Shown here piece by piece: positions 13,326 to 25,810 of a stretch of DNA of 64,000 bases (position 1 is the stretch's first letter; each line of letters opens with the position of its first letter). Origin of the DNA: Paramecium octaurelia (taxonomy: Eukaryota > Ciliophora > Oligohymenophorea > Peniculida > Parameciidae); the NCBI GenBank assembly GCA_905182995.1, contig CAJJDP010000041.1, positions 124,589 through 188,588 of the forward strand. Direction: 5' to 3'. Made by a program: the position numbers and the translations under genes. The notes beneath the pieces were generated by a model. That model worked only from the letters and a program-made list of their open reading frames with translations. It ran no database searches and was not told the DNA's origin.

Positions 13326-15381
13326 TCAAACTTTGAATTAGAGTGAACCTTTGTTATTGACATTCTATTTTTATTGTTACTCCTCTTAATCTATTAATAA
13401 AATCGAGATAGATACTTTTTTTTAATTTTGGCTGAATTTGATACATTTTAATTTGATGACTATGAGGAACATCATCTTCTTCATTAACATTGTATTCATT
13501 TTCTTCTAGGATATATTCTTATTTTTAAATTTTTAATGATTAACTCTACTATCTTGAAGTAGACGAAACTTAATCTTCTTTTTATTGATCAGTTGTATTG
13601 GACTTGCTCCTCATTTATGGTGTAACACTTAGAGGTGTCGAAGTGATAGATTAATTTAACTCCTATCCCATTAATGGTGTTTTGGCATACAATTCAGAGT
13701 TCTTTTTATGTCTAGGGTATGTGTCAGCTCTTCAAGATATAAACACAATTTACAAGATTAATTTATGATCTCCTTACTTCTAAAACCATGGGTGTTGGAG
13801 AGCAAGTTCCGAACTGATTCTCAAATCTGGATTCTTTTCGAGTAACGAAGTCAAGAGATGAACTGCCTCTTCACTTAGGGGTTGATTATTAATTAAACTG
13901 AATTCGATCTAACAATGATAGTTTTTCATCACTATTTCATCATATGATTTGGCTTTGAATGGAGATTGACCAGTCAACATGATGAACATCAGTACTCCTG
14001 CACTAAAGATATCTATCTTATAATCATAGATTTTATCCTAAAGCAACTCAGGAGCTACATAACCAGGAGTTCCGCAACGCTTAAACATATAATCTCCTTC
14101 TTAATTATAGAAATCAGCAAGACCAAAATCTGCAATCACGACATCAGCCATGTCCCTTTTTGATCTGAGTATCAAGTTTTCTGGCTATATAATTATCACT
14201 TTTCTTAACCTTTATGTCTCTATGCAAAACACCAACTGAGTGGATGTAATCAATGGATTGCAAAATTCTAAACATTATATGAGCAACAGTTTTCTCATCA
14301 TATGCTTTCCCTTTCATTTGATTAAACAATTCACCTCCCTCTAGCAATTCACATACCAAAAATATATAATTATCATTCTCAAACACTTCATATAATTTTA
14401 TTACACCCACAAATTCCATCTTTCTCATTATTGATAACTCCTTAATCAAAGCAGGCTATAATTACACTATGAATCTACCTTGTCAATTCTAATATCTTAA
14501 AATTTTAGCTTATCGAAAGCCTTTACAGCATACATCGAGTGATCACTCTTTTTGGATGCACTGTACACCTTGACTTAATCGATAATGCTTTACCTTTGCA
14601 AAATTCCCTTTCCCAATCAATTTATTTATGGAGTATACATTATTGAACCCTCTCTAAATGCAATACTGTTTAAGCTAATTATACCACATTCCTTGTGCCT
14701 GTTCATTATGAGCAAGCAATTCAACCGATTTGCGATTCTTTGTCAATTTAAATCCTATATTTTTTATCTTCTCCAGAGAAGCATTCTATAGATCTATATA
14801 TTTATGTTAACAAGCCAGTTTTCCATCCTATAGAAAATAGTTGCTTTCTTTTTAAATTCCTAATTTAGAATTTTTGATCAGTGTCCCACTAATTTTTGGA
14901 TCTGATGCCTAAATTACTTCTTTAATCCATAAATTTGATTTTGGATCATCAAAAAATGAAACTTTTGGTAAATTCATTAATTCTTTTTTTAATTTTGTAA
15001 AATCAATTTATTGAATAAATAATTGAGTCTAATCATCATAAAATCTTGTTAAATACTCATTTAATTTCTCCTTTTTAATCAATTAATTTTTTAAATTCAC
15101 CTAAAACTTTTCTCAATTCTCTACTATTTTTCCCGAATCTCCACCCTATCCCATCCCCTCCGAATTGTATTTAGACAATTCTAAAAATTCATTTAACTTT
15201 TCAGACTTATTTTATACTTTAAATACTTTCTGTATCAATAAATATCTCAGTAAAGTCTCCTTAAAATTTTGATTCAAGTATTCAACTTTCAAATTTTATC
15301 GAAATTCAATGATCAGCTAAAAATAAATTTACTAATAAATTAACAAAAATGTGAGAAATTTATCTTCAGAAATCCTTGCAT
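13326..15381 (-). CDS. PH-domain Ser/Thr protein kinase
   Basis: About 615-620 residues with at least seven introns. An N-terminal helical region is followed by a PH domain (from ISGTLIKNSKLGIQKESNYF to its last helix, MWYNQLKQYC). The kinase domain comes next: LIGKGNFAKVYSA, the lysine in YAVKAF, HRDIKPENL, ADFGLADF and CGTPGYVAPELL. All catalytic residues are present. It looks like a CaM-kinase/AGC-type enzyme. The C-terminal tail is Ser/Gln-rich; a 25-nt intron near the end leads to TGA 13326-13328. The 5' end is uncertain: the ATG at 15381 works only with a first intron of about 47-59 nt. Confidence 0.85.
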
Positions 15382-16099
15382 TGCATTTAGAATAATAATT
15401 TTAGAGCCCTATTCTTAGGATATTAAGTACAATAAATAAGCATTATTAGCTAATCAATTGGCTAGTCAGCTAAGAAAATATTATTTGTAAGTCTTGTAAC
15501 TAAGTAATCATTATTATTCCCCAATATTTTAATTTGCACTCTAAGGACAAATCATAAAAAAGAAATATCATAATATTAGATATATTTTTTAAATTGGTGC
15601 ACAATTCAAATTAATATTAAAGTATTGATTTAATTAGAAAAGGCTTCAAAAAAATTTTCAAAAATGAAAATGTAATGCAATAAAAATCTGGTATATATTA
15701 AATATAAACAACTTTATTCTTTGAATAATATAAAGTATTTAAATATATTTTTTGAAGAAAATCGATCATAATTAAATCTCATAAAATTATGATCTTTTGT
15801 TATATTGAATGTTTATAGACATATTGTTTAATGAAAATTTAATATCATATTGAAAATTAATTATATCGAATTTATTACCCATTTCTGAAAATGAAAATCA
15901 AAAAATATATATTTTTCTTTATTTAAATTTTAAATTTAGGGCATTGGCTTGAATAAGTTAGGTCTTATTTCATTCTTTTAAAATTCTTCAATTCTGCATT
16001 CTTAATCCCTGTGTTTAATCATTAACTTTACACTAAATATTCCTCATTGAGGAAAGATGATTATTATGTATATGCTTATCTATGTACAAATTATAATGA
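15382..16099. other. AT-rich intergenic stretch
   Basis: No coding frame with protein-like composition is visible on either strand between the PH-kinase and the reverse-transcriptase relic. Sequence is mostly A/T with short homopolymers. Confidence 0.4.
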
Positions 16100-16810
16100 G
16101 GTCCATTTTTCAATAATCCCAACTAAATTTTTTTATTATATCTATATTCATTATTTGGTTTTTAATCATTTCTTGTTAGCACTCGTTTTGACAATCTTTT
16201 CTATTTCTCTGTTATCTTTTACTATGTTGTCATTAATCATCTTTAATTTTTAATGAGTAAATAGTGAGAAGCTTCTGTATTTAAGCTTTCTTAAAAGTTT
16301 TCTTATTGACTTCTTCCTCGATCTAATTATTTTTTAGATATTGGTTTATTATCACAATTTATAATCTTTCTAACCATATTCTATGTGTAAATTACTTAGA
16401 CAATGTCTTGTATTAAGTCTTTATGAAATTCTTCAAGATAAATATTAAATAGGGCTGGTAAAATTGGTGAACATTAGGATCATTATTAAAACACATATAT
16501 TTGTGAATTAATGTACTTGTTTGCTAAGTTCTTCTGTGTATAGCCTCTAGAAACTCAATATCTTTTATTTATACAATATTTGTTCGCTTTAGCATATTGA
16601 ATAATATTTATCTCTCAATAATGTTAGAGACCCAGGTTAAATCTATGAATATTAGGCAGTGGTTATCTTTATTTAATTATTATAATTCCAATCCAGTTTA
16701 ATGAGTTCCAATTCTAGTTTATCCGATGTGAGGTTTCAAAAAAAAAATTATCATTTAGATCTTCTTGTAGCCTACTATAAAAAGAGGAAAAAAAAACCCA
16801 AATCCATTTA
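16100..16810 (-). pseudogene. Decayed reverse transcriptase fragment (non-LTR type)
   Basis: Reading the minus strand in ciliate code gives RT hallmarks split over two frames. At about 16630-16665 there is FIDLT followed by ERQILFNMLKRT, which corresponds to the first catalytic-Asp block. At about 16428-16475 the shifted frame reads SPILPALFNIYLEEF, the block normally preceded by GVPQG. In-frame TGAs and at least one frameshift separate them, and no FADD-type box is intact. This is a dead copy of a LINE-like element. Such elements are normally confined to the germline micronucleus in Paramecium, so its survival in this sequence is of note. Confidence 0.6.
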
Positions 16811-17306
16811 GTTACCTTTCAATTGGAATTTGTGTTAGTTTCAAATATCAATAAACATATTCCCTTTACATTCTCTTACAAATTTTTGGGTTGTTTTATC
16901 AAAAATGATAGCTTTATCATAAGCAGCCAAAAAGAGCTGTAGGACCATGTTATTAAATTAAAGTCAAAAATAATAAATTCAAAAACATTAAGTATTATCA
17001 GTCAAATGGATAAATGAATTTATATTTTTATAAAGGATAGAATTTGGTTTTTCTCTAGAACGAGAAATTTATCCTGATGTCTGCGATAAAGAAACCCTTG
17101 ATTCTCAAATAGTTATATATATCAATTCACAAATAAAGAAACAGTGTAATGATTAGAATAAATAGATACTTACAATTTATAGATTTATATGTTTAATATG
17201 TGGATGATATATTTGCAATTTTAAATAAATTTCAAATATGAAATAGAATTTTGAATATGAAATTAAATATTCTAATCTATTTATATTAAGTCTTTATATA
17301 ATCATT

Positions 17307-19250
17307 CAATAATTTAAATATGAAATAAAGGTCATAGATCGCTTGATTTATTTATTAAAGCATTAATTGAACTACTTAATTTTTATATATTACTTCTGTA
17401 AATCTTTCAGTTCTTTTTGAAAACCATCAATTTTTGTTGCAATTTTATGTTCAATTTCTTATAGGAATTTAGAACTAAAATTGAGTAGTAATTTTATTTC
17501 TGATGATTCAGCCTGATTTATTTGATTTTTATATTTTGATTGCTAAATTATTTCAATTAACTTTTACTTATAATTAAATTAGGTAATTTTAATAATATAA
17601 TATTAACTTATTTATAATAGAAGAACTTTCTTAAATTTATTTATCCTCTTCCTCATCCTTTAGCTTAGTAATATCTTTTCTTGAAGGTTTCATTAAATTT
17701 GTTATAGCAATTTCTTATTAGTTTGTGTTTTTTGTGTTTTAATCAACAGCAGTAGCGATAAATATTCCATTATAGTTTGATTCATACGTTATTCTTCTTT
17801 CAGTTATCCCTCTTTTGGCTTATTAAATACCATTAAATTTAAATTTTCCAACTTACTCATTATGCTTTGTAAAACTTCTTTCTTTCTAACTAACTCTAAT
17901 TAAGTTTTCAGATTAATAATCTTTAGTAGTAGTGTATTATTTTGAAAAAGCTAATGGATCTCTAGACAATCTAGGTATAATTGATTTCATTTTCCTTCCT
18001 TTGGTTTCGACATCAGAGCTAATTGAAGTCTTCATGATTTCTACAAATTGATATTTTTACTTAGATTTAAATTTAGTAAATGAATTTGCTACAATAGCAG
18101 CTCCAATACAAAACAACTCATCTTCTAATCTATGTTTAATGATCTTGCTGTTTACAAATATTGTCTCAACAATTTCTTAGACTTTTGGAATTCTACAACT
18201 TTCTCCTACTAGAATAATTTCGTCTATATCTTATATTTATAAATTATTGACTATAAAGGTTTACTTTATAGCAGAAACAACCCTATCAAAAAGTACTTGA
18301 TTCACCTCTTCAAATTATTCCTTTGTAAGACTATAATAAAAATCATATCCTTCAATCAAATTAGGTATTTTTATATGTGCAATATTCTACATAGAAAGTA
18401 CTTCCCTAGCTTTTTAAGCCTCTATTTTTAATATTTAAATTGCTTTTTTATTATTTACTAGGTCTATTTTAGCAGTATCTTTTATGGATTTGATTAAGTA
18501 TTCGACTACATTGAAATCAAAATCTTCTCCTCCTAAATTCAATTCTGATGAATGTTGTAAGTCTTCAAACTTGTATTTTGTTGCTTTCATTGCTGTAATA
18601 TCTAAAGTGCCACCTCCAAAATCAAAAACAAAAATGTTTGTTTCTTTTGTTACATAGTCCCTACCATAAGCAATTGCAGCAGCATTTGGCTCACTAATAA
18701 TTCTAACAGCTTTTAAGCCTGCAATTTCTGCAATATCTATTGTGGCTTGTTTTTAAATATCATTAAAACCAATAGGAACTGTTATGACTGCATGTTGTAT
18801 TGGAAATCCTAAATAATCACTAGCCATATTTTTCAATTTTGTTAAAACCTTTGCTTGAATATAATCAATGTTAAATATCTTTTCACCTTCATTTTTATAT
18901 TACAATACTTTAATACAAATTGTATTGTTTTCGTTAATTAAAGTAAAGGGTAAATTTTTCTTAAGCTTCTACACATTTGGATCAAAATAACTATAATTAA
19001 TTCATATAGTTACTCTTTTCCAATTAATCTTTTGAGATCATAAAATGTATTCATTGGATTAATAAGAGCCTATTCTTTAGCTTCTTCTCCGACTAAGAAC
19101 GTAGTATTGTAAGCAACAACCGTAGGTGTTGATTTAAATCCATACTCATTTGGAATTATAACAACTTTATCATTACTTTAAATGCAAACACTTGAGTAAG
19201 TTGTTCCTAAATCAATTCCAATAATCGGATAATCATAAAGCTCTTAAGTT
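17307..19250 (-). CDS. HSP70 family chaperone, C-terminal and middle part (upstream end lost in gap)
   Basis: Minus-strand HSP70, stop at 17307-17309 and open to the N gap at 19251. Near the gap it begins [20 protein letters not shown]. Also visible are [40 protein letters not shown] and the motif [10 protein letters not shown] in the ATPase domain, then the substrate-binding domain. Introns include a 23-nt one after LIGKE and a 25-nt one near the C-terminus. The C-terminal tail differs from the plus-strand copy (it ends SYLNY) and there is no KDEL-type signal. Several bases differ from the copy across the gap. The N-terminal stretch next to the gap matches the plus-strand gene better than its own neighbour (see findings). 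Confidence 0.88.
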
Positions 19251-20608
19251 NNNNNNNNNNNNNNNNNNNNNNNNNNNNNNNNNNNNNNNNNNNNNNNNNN
19301 NNNNNNNNNNNNNNNNNNNNNNNNNNNNNNNNNNNNNNNNNNNNNNNNNNNNNNNNNNNNNNNNNNNNNNNNNNNNNNNNNNNNNNNNNNNNNNNNNNNN
19401 NNNNNNNNNNNNNNNNNNNNNNNNNNNNNNNNNNNNNNNNNNNNNNNNNNNNNNNNNNNNNNNNNNNNNNNNNNNNNNNNNNNNNNNNNNNNNNNNNNNN
19501 NNNNNNNNNNNNNNNNNNNNNNNNNNNNNNNNNNNNNNNNNNNNNNNNNNNNNNNNNNNNNNNNNNNNNNNNNNNNNNNNNNNNNNNNNNNNNNNNNNNN
19601 NNNNNNNNNNNNNNNNNNNNNNNNNNNNNNNNNNNNNNNNNNNTCAAAAAGTACTTGATTCACCTCTTCAAATTATTCCTTTGTAAGACTATAATAAAAA
19701 TCATATCCTTCAATCAAATTAGGTATTTTTATATGTGCAATATTCTACATAGAAAGTACTTCTTTAGCTTTTTAAGCCTCTATTTTTAATATTTAAATTG
19801 CTTTTTTATTATGTTATAGGTCTATTTTAGCAGTATCTTTTATGTATTTGATTAAGTATTCGACTACATTGAAATCAAAATCTTCTCCTCCTAAATTCAC
19901 TTCTGATGAATGTTGTAAGTCTTCAAACTTGTATTTTGTTGCTTTCATTGCTGTAATATCTAAAGTGCCACCTCCAAAATCAAAAACAAAAATGTTTGTT
20001 TCTCTTGTTACATAGTCCCTACCATAAGCAATTGCAGCAGCATTTGGCTCACTAATAATTCTAACAGCTTTTAAGCCTGCAATTTCTGCAATATCTATTG
20101 TGGCTTATTTTTAAATATCATTAAAACCAATAGGAACTGTTATGACTGCATGTTGTATTGGAAATCCTAAATAATCACTAGCCATATTTTTCAATTTTGT
20201 TAAAACCTTTGCTTGAATATAATCAATGTTAAATATCTTTTCACCTTCATTTTTATATTACAATACTTTAATACAAATTGTATTGTTTTCGTTAATTAAA
20301 GTAAAGGGTAAATTTTTCTTAAGCTTCTACACATTTGGATCAAAATAACTATAATTAATTCATATAGTTACTCTTTTCCAATTAATCTTTTGAGATCATA
20401 AAATGTATTCATTGGATTAATAAGAGCCTATTCTTTAGCTTCTTCTCCGACTAAGAACGTAGTATTGTAAGCAACAACCGTAGGTGTTGATTTAAATCCA
20501 TACTCATTTGGAATTATAACAACTTTATCATTACTTTAAATGCAAACACTTGAGTAAGTTGTTCCTAAATCAATTCCAATAATCGGATAATCATAAAGCT
20601 CTTTAGTT
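18286..20608. repeat. Near-identical direct repeat either side of the N gap
   Basis: 18286-19250 and 19644-20608 align with an offset of 1,358 and only scattered mismatches, for example CTTCCCTAGC versus CTTCTTTAGC. The repeat edges coincide with the N gap, which points to unresolved contig overlap or a collapsed paralog. Confidence 0.85.
19251..19643. other. Assembly gap (393 Ns)
   Basis: A run of N. The sequence on its right (19644-20608) repeats the sequence on its left (18286-19250) with only a few mismatches. The gap therefore joins two overlapping or paralogous contig ends rather than spanning unique DNA. Confidence 0.95.
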
Positions 20609-20667
20609 TAAGTAATTACAAAGTATATTCCTAATAAAATAATTACGATTGAATTTGGTTCAAACAT
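19644..20667 (-). CDS. HSP70 family chaperone, N-terminal part
   Basis: Start ATG at 20665-20667. The leader [20 protein letters not shown] is a signal peptide, followed by [20 protein letters not shown]. The frame is broken at the gap edge (19644). The same 23-nt intron lies after LIGKE. This is either the missing 5' end of the gene at 17307-19250 or a close paralog. At most of the positions where it differs from that copy, it agrees with the plus-strand HSP70 at 36822. The signal peptide implies an ER/secretory HSP70 (BiP-like). Confidence 0.85.
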
Positions 20668-20979
20668 GTAAAATAAAGTGATTCTGTGCAATAATTTTTT
20701 TAATTAAATTTATAGAAGATAATACGAAAATTTAATCAGTTGTTTTTCCCTTAAATTATTTTAAATTTGATGATTTAATGTTATTTTATAATTATTCTGA
20801 AAGAATTTTTAAGTCAATAATTATTTCAATTTAATTTACTAGGTATTAATTGTTCATAAAACATAAGTCCATTAGTAATTTTATAAAATAAATATATTAG
20901 TTGATTTATATTCTTAGATTTATTATCATATTATATGATACAATTTGGTTCTAATAATTTTCAAATATATTTTGAATGT

Positions 20980-22370
20980 CTGGACAACGAAAGAATAATT
21001 CTTTCAGAAATGACAAGAAATAAAAGTGCACATGAATAGAAATTTTTATGAACTATAGAAGTTTTATCAAGTATTTAGCATTATTGTCAGAAACAACTTC
21101 ATAAGTAAGTAAATTAGAGCAAGATGAAATAGATAAAATGCAAAAAAGAATAGTAATTGATAAAACAATCTCATAATAAAGAAAAACTCGCTAATTTGTA
21201 AGATACCACAATTAAACATTATAAACGATATTTGAAATCAAAAAAATTTGCAATTAATAAGAAGCTTGGATCGTTAAGGTTTTGCTGACTGAGCCAAGAA
21301 GTAATAATACAAAGTACAATTATTTCGATTAGAAATTGGATCTAATCACTCCATACGTATAATAACTTTTATCTATAAAGTCTTTAGCTAAGAAATGTCC
21401 TAACCACATTGCTAACCATTAAGATGACGAGATACTAAGTATTGAACAACTGATAATTTTATTGATTTAGTAATTAAAAATTTTATTTTTAAGAAGACTT
21501 AATCCTGAAAAAATATGCACCTTCCTTTCTTTTAGACTTTTGTAAGAAACCTAAATAATATTAAAAGATCTGATAATTTGTGGAGATTTTAATCATAAAA
21601 ATAACACTCAACCTTAGTAATTCTTACCAATAACATTACAGTGACAGTTAGACCTAATTTTAGAATAAAATATTAACATTTAACTTTTTAAATTCTAATT
21701 CATAAGAATTTACCATATTTAACTCAAACAAATTGGAAGAATAATTAGGGAAACAATATATTGGAAATAAATAAGATTAAGATTTAAAGAAATGCAAGGT
21801 TAGTAAAAAAAATTCACAATTACTAACAAGCATTTTGCAAAATAAATAAAAAAATTATTAAGTCTTATTGGGGCAAGTTATGTATCTCTTAGGTAAATTT
21901 TGTTTATTTTAAGAACGAATCTGAAATTTGATAACTAGAAATCAATTTTTCGTCAGCGAAGTGATCATATGATTTGAGGACCTATCCTTGTTTTACTCAG
22001 ACTCAGCATTTTTATAATACAGTTGAATTGACTTTTCGGTATTAAATAGTTTTCTTGGTCCAGAGAGTTTCTAAACTTTACTGCTTTTAATAATTCTGGG
22101 ATTATTGATTTTATTACTAAAATGATAATTATTGATTTATAAGGTAATTGCTGTTTGATATCTTAATTTTAAGATTTACAGTGTATTGATTTAGTGATAT
22201 TAGTATCTTAAATAAAAGTAATACTTATAAAAATCTTTTCAAAGTATAGAAGAGTTATTTGAAAACTGTTTTGTTTTTGATCGAAGGCATAATTAGATTA
22301 AAGTATTAAAACTATTTAAAAAAGCAGAAGTAAACTAACTAATTTCACTGGTTAAATAAGTAAATAGCAC
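20980..22370 (+). pseudogene. Decayed LINE-like element, endonuclease region
   Basis: The plus strand shows broken coding frames with Gln-coded TAA/TAG. Near 21560-21600 the frame reads DLIICGDFNHKNN, followed about 15 residues later by LQ.QLDLILE. A GDFN motif then a downstream Asp-rich segment is typical of the AP-type endonuclease of non-LTR retrotransposons. Flanking text (for example SYVSLRQILFI) is interrupted by TGAs and shifts. With the RT relic at 16.1-16.8 kb, it suggests that retrotransposon debris flanks the minus-strand HSP70. The element type is inferred from one motif only. Confidence 0.5.
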
Positions 22371-22666
22371 TAAAGAATATAGTAATCATTTCATATATTT
22401 AATATAAGATTTTTAAAGCTTGAAATTTGAAACGTAAAAAAATATATAATTTATTATAGATTGTATTACTCAATTCAAATTCTTTATAAATATAAAATTA
22501 GATCAATTGATTTTTCTCCTAAATTTGGTATACACAAAAAGTCTTGCAAAAAATATAATAACAATAGAATTTTTCAGGATTGAATATTGTAATATTATTA
22601 TTTTTTTATTATTATTATTTGAAAAATACTCAATAACTATTAATCCAAAATATTTAAACTATTATA

Positions 22667-25600
22667 TCATATATTCAGAATATATATCAATAAGTTAAAT
22701 GCACTTATTTATTCTGATTGATTCCATATTCCAATTCTTCTTTCTTAATGTTTCTCATTAAGTGATATACATAATCTGTTTTCATCCATAGGATTCAATT
22801 TATCACAGTAAGTCAAATCAACCTTGCTATTTGGAGAGAAACCAAATGCTCTTTCCTCAATATGATACCAACATATTTCTTTATTTCTTTAACACTATGC
22901 CCCAAGCACATTATTTGTAGTTTAAAAAACCTCAGTAGAGATATCACACCCAACTAAAGCTATTCTATTTTAGTATTCAGCAGCTATACAAACTAAAGGA
23001 TCCTCTCCGAAAGTATAAATTGTTTCATAGAATTTTTTAAATATTGTACCAGTTAGAGGTTTTTAGAACTTTTGATTATAAATAAGTGTGAAGGAATCAA
23101 AATTTTCTTTTGAAAGATTTTTATGTATTTTCCCAGCTAGGTTTTCTGGTGAGATTATGCTGTAATCATTTGAGAAATTAATTTGATTCATTTCATTTTA
23201 ATAATTTTCTTTCTTTTATTTGTTATTATTATTATCCTTTTATTTTTCATCATTTTTGTCAAATGAATTAAATTATTCTTCATTTTTTGTTTCATTTTAA
23301 CAATTTTCTTATTCGTCATTTTATATTTCATTTTAACAATTTTCTTATTCGTCATTTTTTGTTTCATTTTAATTACTTTCTTATTCATTTTTTGTTTCAT
23401 TTTTATTATTTTCTTATTCGTCATTTTTTGTTTCATTTTAATTATTTTCTTATTCGTCATTTTTTGTTTCATTTTAATTACTTTCTTATTCATTTTTTGT
23501 TTCATTTTAATTATTTTCTTATTCATTTTTTGTTTCATTTTAATTATTTTCTTATTCATTTTTTGTTTCATTTTAATTATTTTCTTATTCATTTTTTGTT
23601 TCATTTTAATTATTTTCTTATTCATTTTTTGTTTCATTTTAATTATTTTCTTATTCATTTTTTGTTTCATTTTAATTATTTTCTTATTCATTTTTTGTTT
23701 CATTTTAATTATTTTCTTATTCATTTTTTGTTTCATTTTAATTATTTTCTTATTCATTTTTTGTTTCATTTTAATTATTTTCTTATTCATTTTTTGTTTC
23801 ATTTTAATTATTTTCTTATTCATTTTTTGTTTCATTTTAATTATTTTCTTATTCATTTTTTGTTTCATTTTAATTATTTTCTTATTCATTTTTTGTTTCA
23901 TTTTAATTATTTTCTTATTCATTTTTTGTTTCATTTTAATTATTTTCTTATTCATTTTTTGTTTCATTTTAATTATTTTCTTATTCATTTTTTGTTTCAT
24001 TTTAATTATTTTCTTATTCATTTTTTGTTTCATTTTAATTATTTTCTTATTCATTTTTTGTTTCATTTTAATTATTTTCTTATTCATTTTTTGTTTCATT
24101 TTAATTATTTTCTTATTCATTTTTTGTTTCATTTTAATTATTTTCTTATTCATTTTTTGTTTCATTTTAATTATTTTCTTATTCATTTTTTGTTTCATTT
24201 TAATTATTTTCTTATTCATTTTTTGTTTCATTTTAATTATTTTCTTATTCATTTTTTGTTTCATTTTAATTATTTTCTTATTCATTTTTTGTTTCATTTT
24301 AATTATTTTCTTATTCATTTTTTGTTTCATTTTAATTATTTTCTTATTCATTTTTTGTTTCATTTTAATTATTTTCTTATTCATTTTTTGTTTCATTTTA
24401 ATTATTTTCTTATTCATTTTTTGTTTCATTTTAATTATTTTCTTATTCATTTTTTGTTTCATTTTAATTATTTTCTTATTCATTTTTTGTTTCATTTTAA
24501 TTATTTTCTTATTCATTTTTTGTTTCATTTTAATTATTTTCTTATTCATTTTTTGTTTCATTTTAATTATTTTCTTATTCATTTTTTGTTTCATTTTAAT
24601 TATTTTCTTATTCATTTTTTGTTTCATTTTAATTATTTTCTTATTCATTTTTTGTTTCATTTTAATTATTTTCTTATTCATTTTTTGTTTCATTTTAATT
24701 ATTTTCTTATTCATTTTTTGTTTCATTTTAATTATTTTCTTATTCATTTTTTGTTTCATTTTAATTATTTTCTTATTCATTTTTTGTTTCATTTTAATTA
24801 TTTTCTTATTCATTTTTTGTTTCATTTTAATTATTTTCTTATTCATTTTTTGTTTCATTTTAATTATTTTCTTATTCATTTTTTGTTTCATTTTAATTAT
24901 TTTCTTATTCATTTTTTGTTTCATTTTAATTATTTTCTTATTCATTTTTTGTTTCATTTTAATTATTTTCTTATTCATTTTTTGTTTCATTTTAATTATT
25001 TTCTTATTCATTTTTTGTTTCATTTTAATTATTTTCTTATTCATTTTTTGTTTCATTTTAATTATTTTCTTATTCATTTTTTGTTTCATTTTAATTATTT
25101 TCTTATTCATTTTTTGTTTCATTTTAATTATTTTCTTATTCATTTTTTGTTTCATTTTAATTATTTTCTTATTCATTTTTTGTTTCATTTTAATTATTTT
25201 CTTATTCATTTTTTGTTTCATTTTAATTATTTTCTTATTCATTTTTTGTTTCATTTTAATTATTTTCTTATTCATTTTTTGTTTCATTTTAATTATTTTC
25301 TTATTCATTTTTTGTTTCATTTTAATTATTTTCTTATTCATTTTTTGTTTCATTTTAATTATTTTCTTATTCATTTTTTGTTTCATTTTAATTATTTTCT
25401 TATTCATTTCTTGTTTCATTTTAATTATTTTCTTATTCATTTTTTGTTTCATTTTAATTATTTTCTTTCTTTTATTTGATATTATTATTATACTTTTATT
25501 TTTCATCATTTTTGTTCAATGAATTAAATTATTAGTCATTTTTTGTTTTCTTATTATTTAATTATGCCTTCTTGTTTTGACTTATTTATTCATCATATTT

Positions 25601-25810
25601 AATTTTTTAAATATTGACATTAGTCAATTAATCATTTTCTTATAACATTGACTATCCTTAAGGGCAATTGGATTAATTTTTTTCTTATTATTTAAACATT
25701 AATTCCAATTCATATTTGCAATGCTGTTTAACTGATTCATGAATTTCCTTTTTTATTTTTTCATATTATTAATCAAAAGTAAAATAATATTATTTGTCAA
25801 TAATGATCAT
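22667..25810 (-). CDS. Gln/Asn/Glu-rich 11-residue-repeat protein with conserved C-terminal domain
   Basis: One uninterrupted 1,047-codon frame, ATG 25808-25810 to TGA 22667-22669. Residues about 1-110 are helical and charged (YEKIKKEIHESVKQHCKYEL). Residues about 110-840 are a tandem 11-residue repeat, EQENNQNETKN, coded by a 33-bp unit; a few units near the C-terminal side have 12 residues. Repeats are flanked on both sides by related segments (QFNS.NKNDEKQK.NNN). The last 180 or so residues form a separate domain, SFTLIYNQKFQKPLTGTIFK, then EICWYHIEERAFGFSPNSKV with several Cys. I do not recognise that domain. The same repeat is also open in other frames and on the other strand; only this frame joins a normal N- and C-terminal domain. 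Confidence 0.8.
23281..25480. repeat. 33-bp coding minisatellite, about 66 copies
   Basis: Head-to-tail 33-bp unit (plus-strand core TTTTGTTTCATTTTAATTAT plus 13 bases), nearly identical over about 2.2 kb. Variant 36-bp units carrying an extra GTC or similar lie at the left end (23300-23500). Homogeneity inside and divergence at the edges suggest recent expansion or gene-conversion-like homogenisation. The exact copy number is not reliable in a short-read assembly. Confidence 0.95.

Noticed and set aside
19207-19663. Open frames across the N block
   Set aside because: They consist of undefined codons.
23287-25479. 730-residue Phe/His/Leu repeat protein on the plus strand
   Set aside because: Antisense shadow of the repeat; hydrophobic composition, no flanking domain.
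23281-25480. CRISPR array
   Set aside because: Units are contiguous 33-bp tandem copies without unique spacers, inside a eukaryotic coding frame.
23188-25509. 773-residue Lys/Met repeat protein (MNKKIIKMKQK) on the minus strand
   Set aside because: It is the standard-code reading of the minisatellite. It has no domain at either end and stops at TGA just before the conserved C-terminal domain, which continues in another frame of the same strand.
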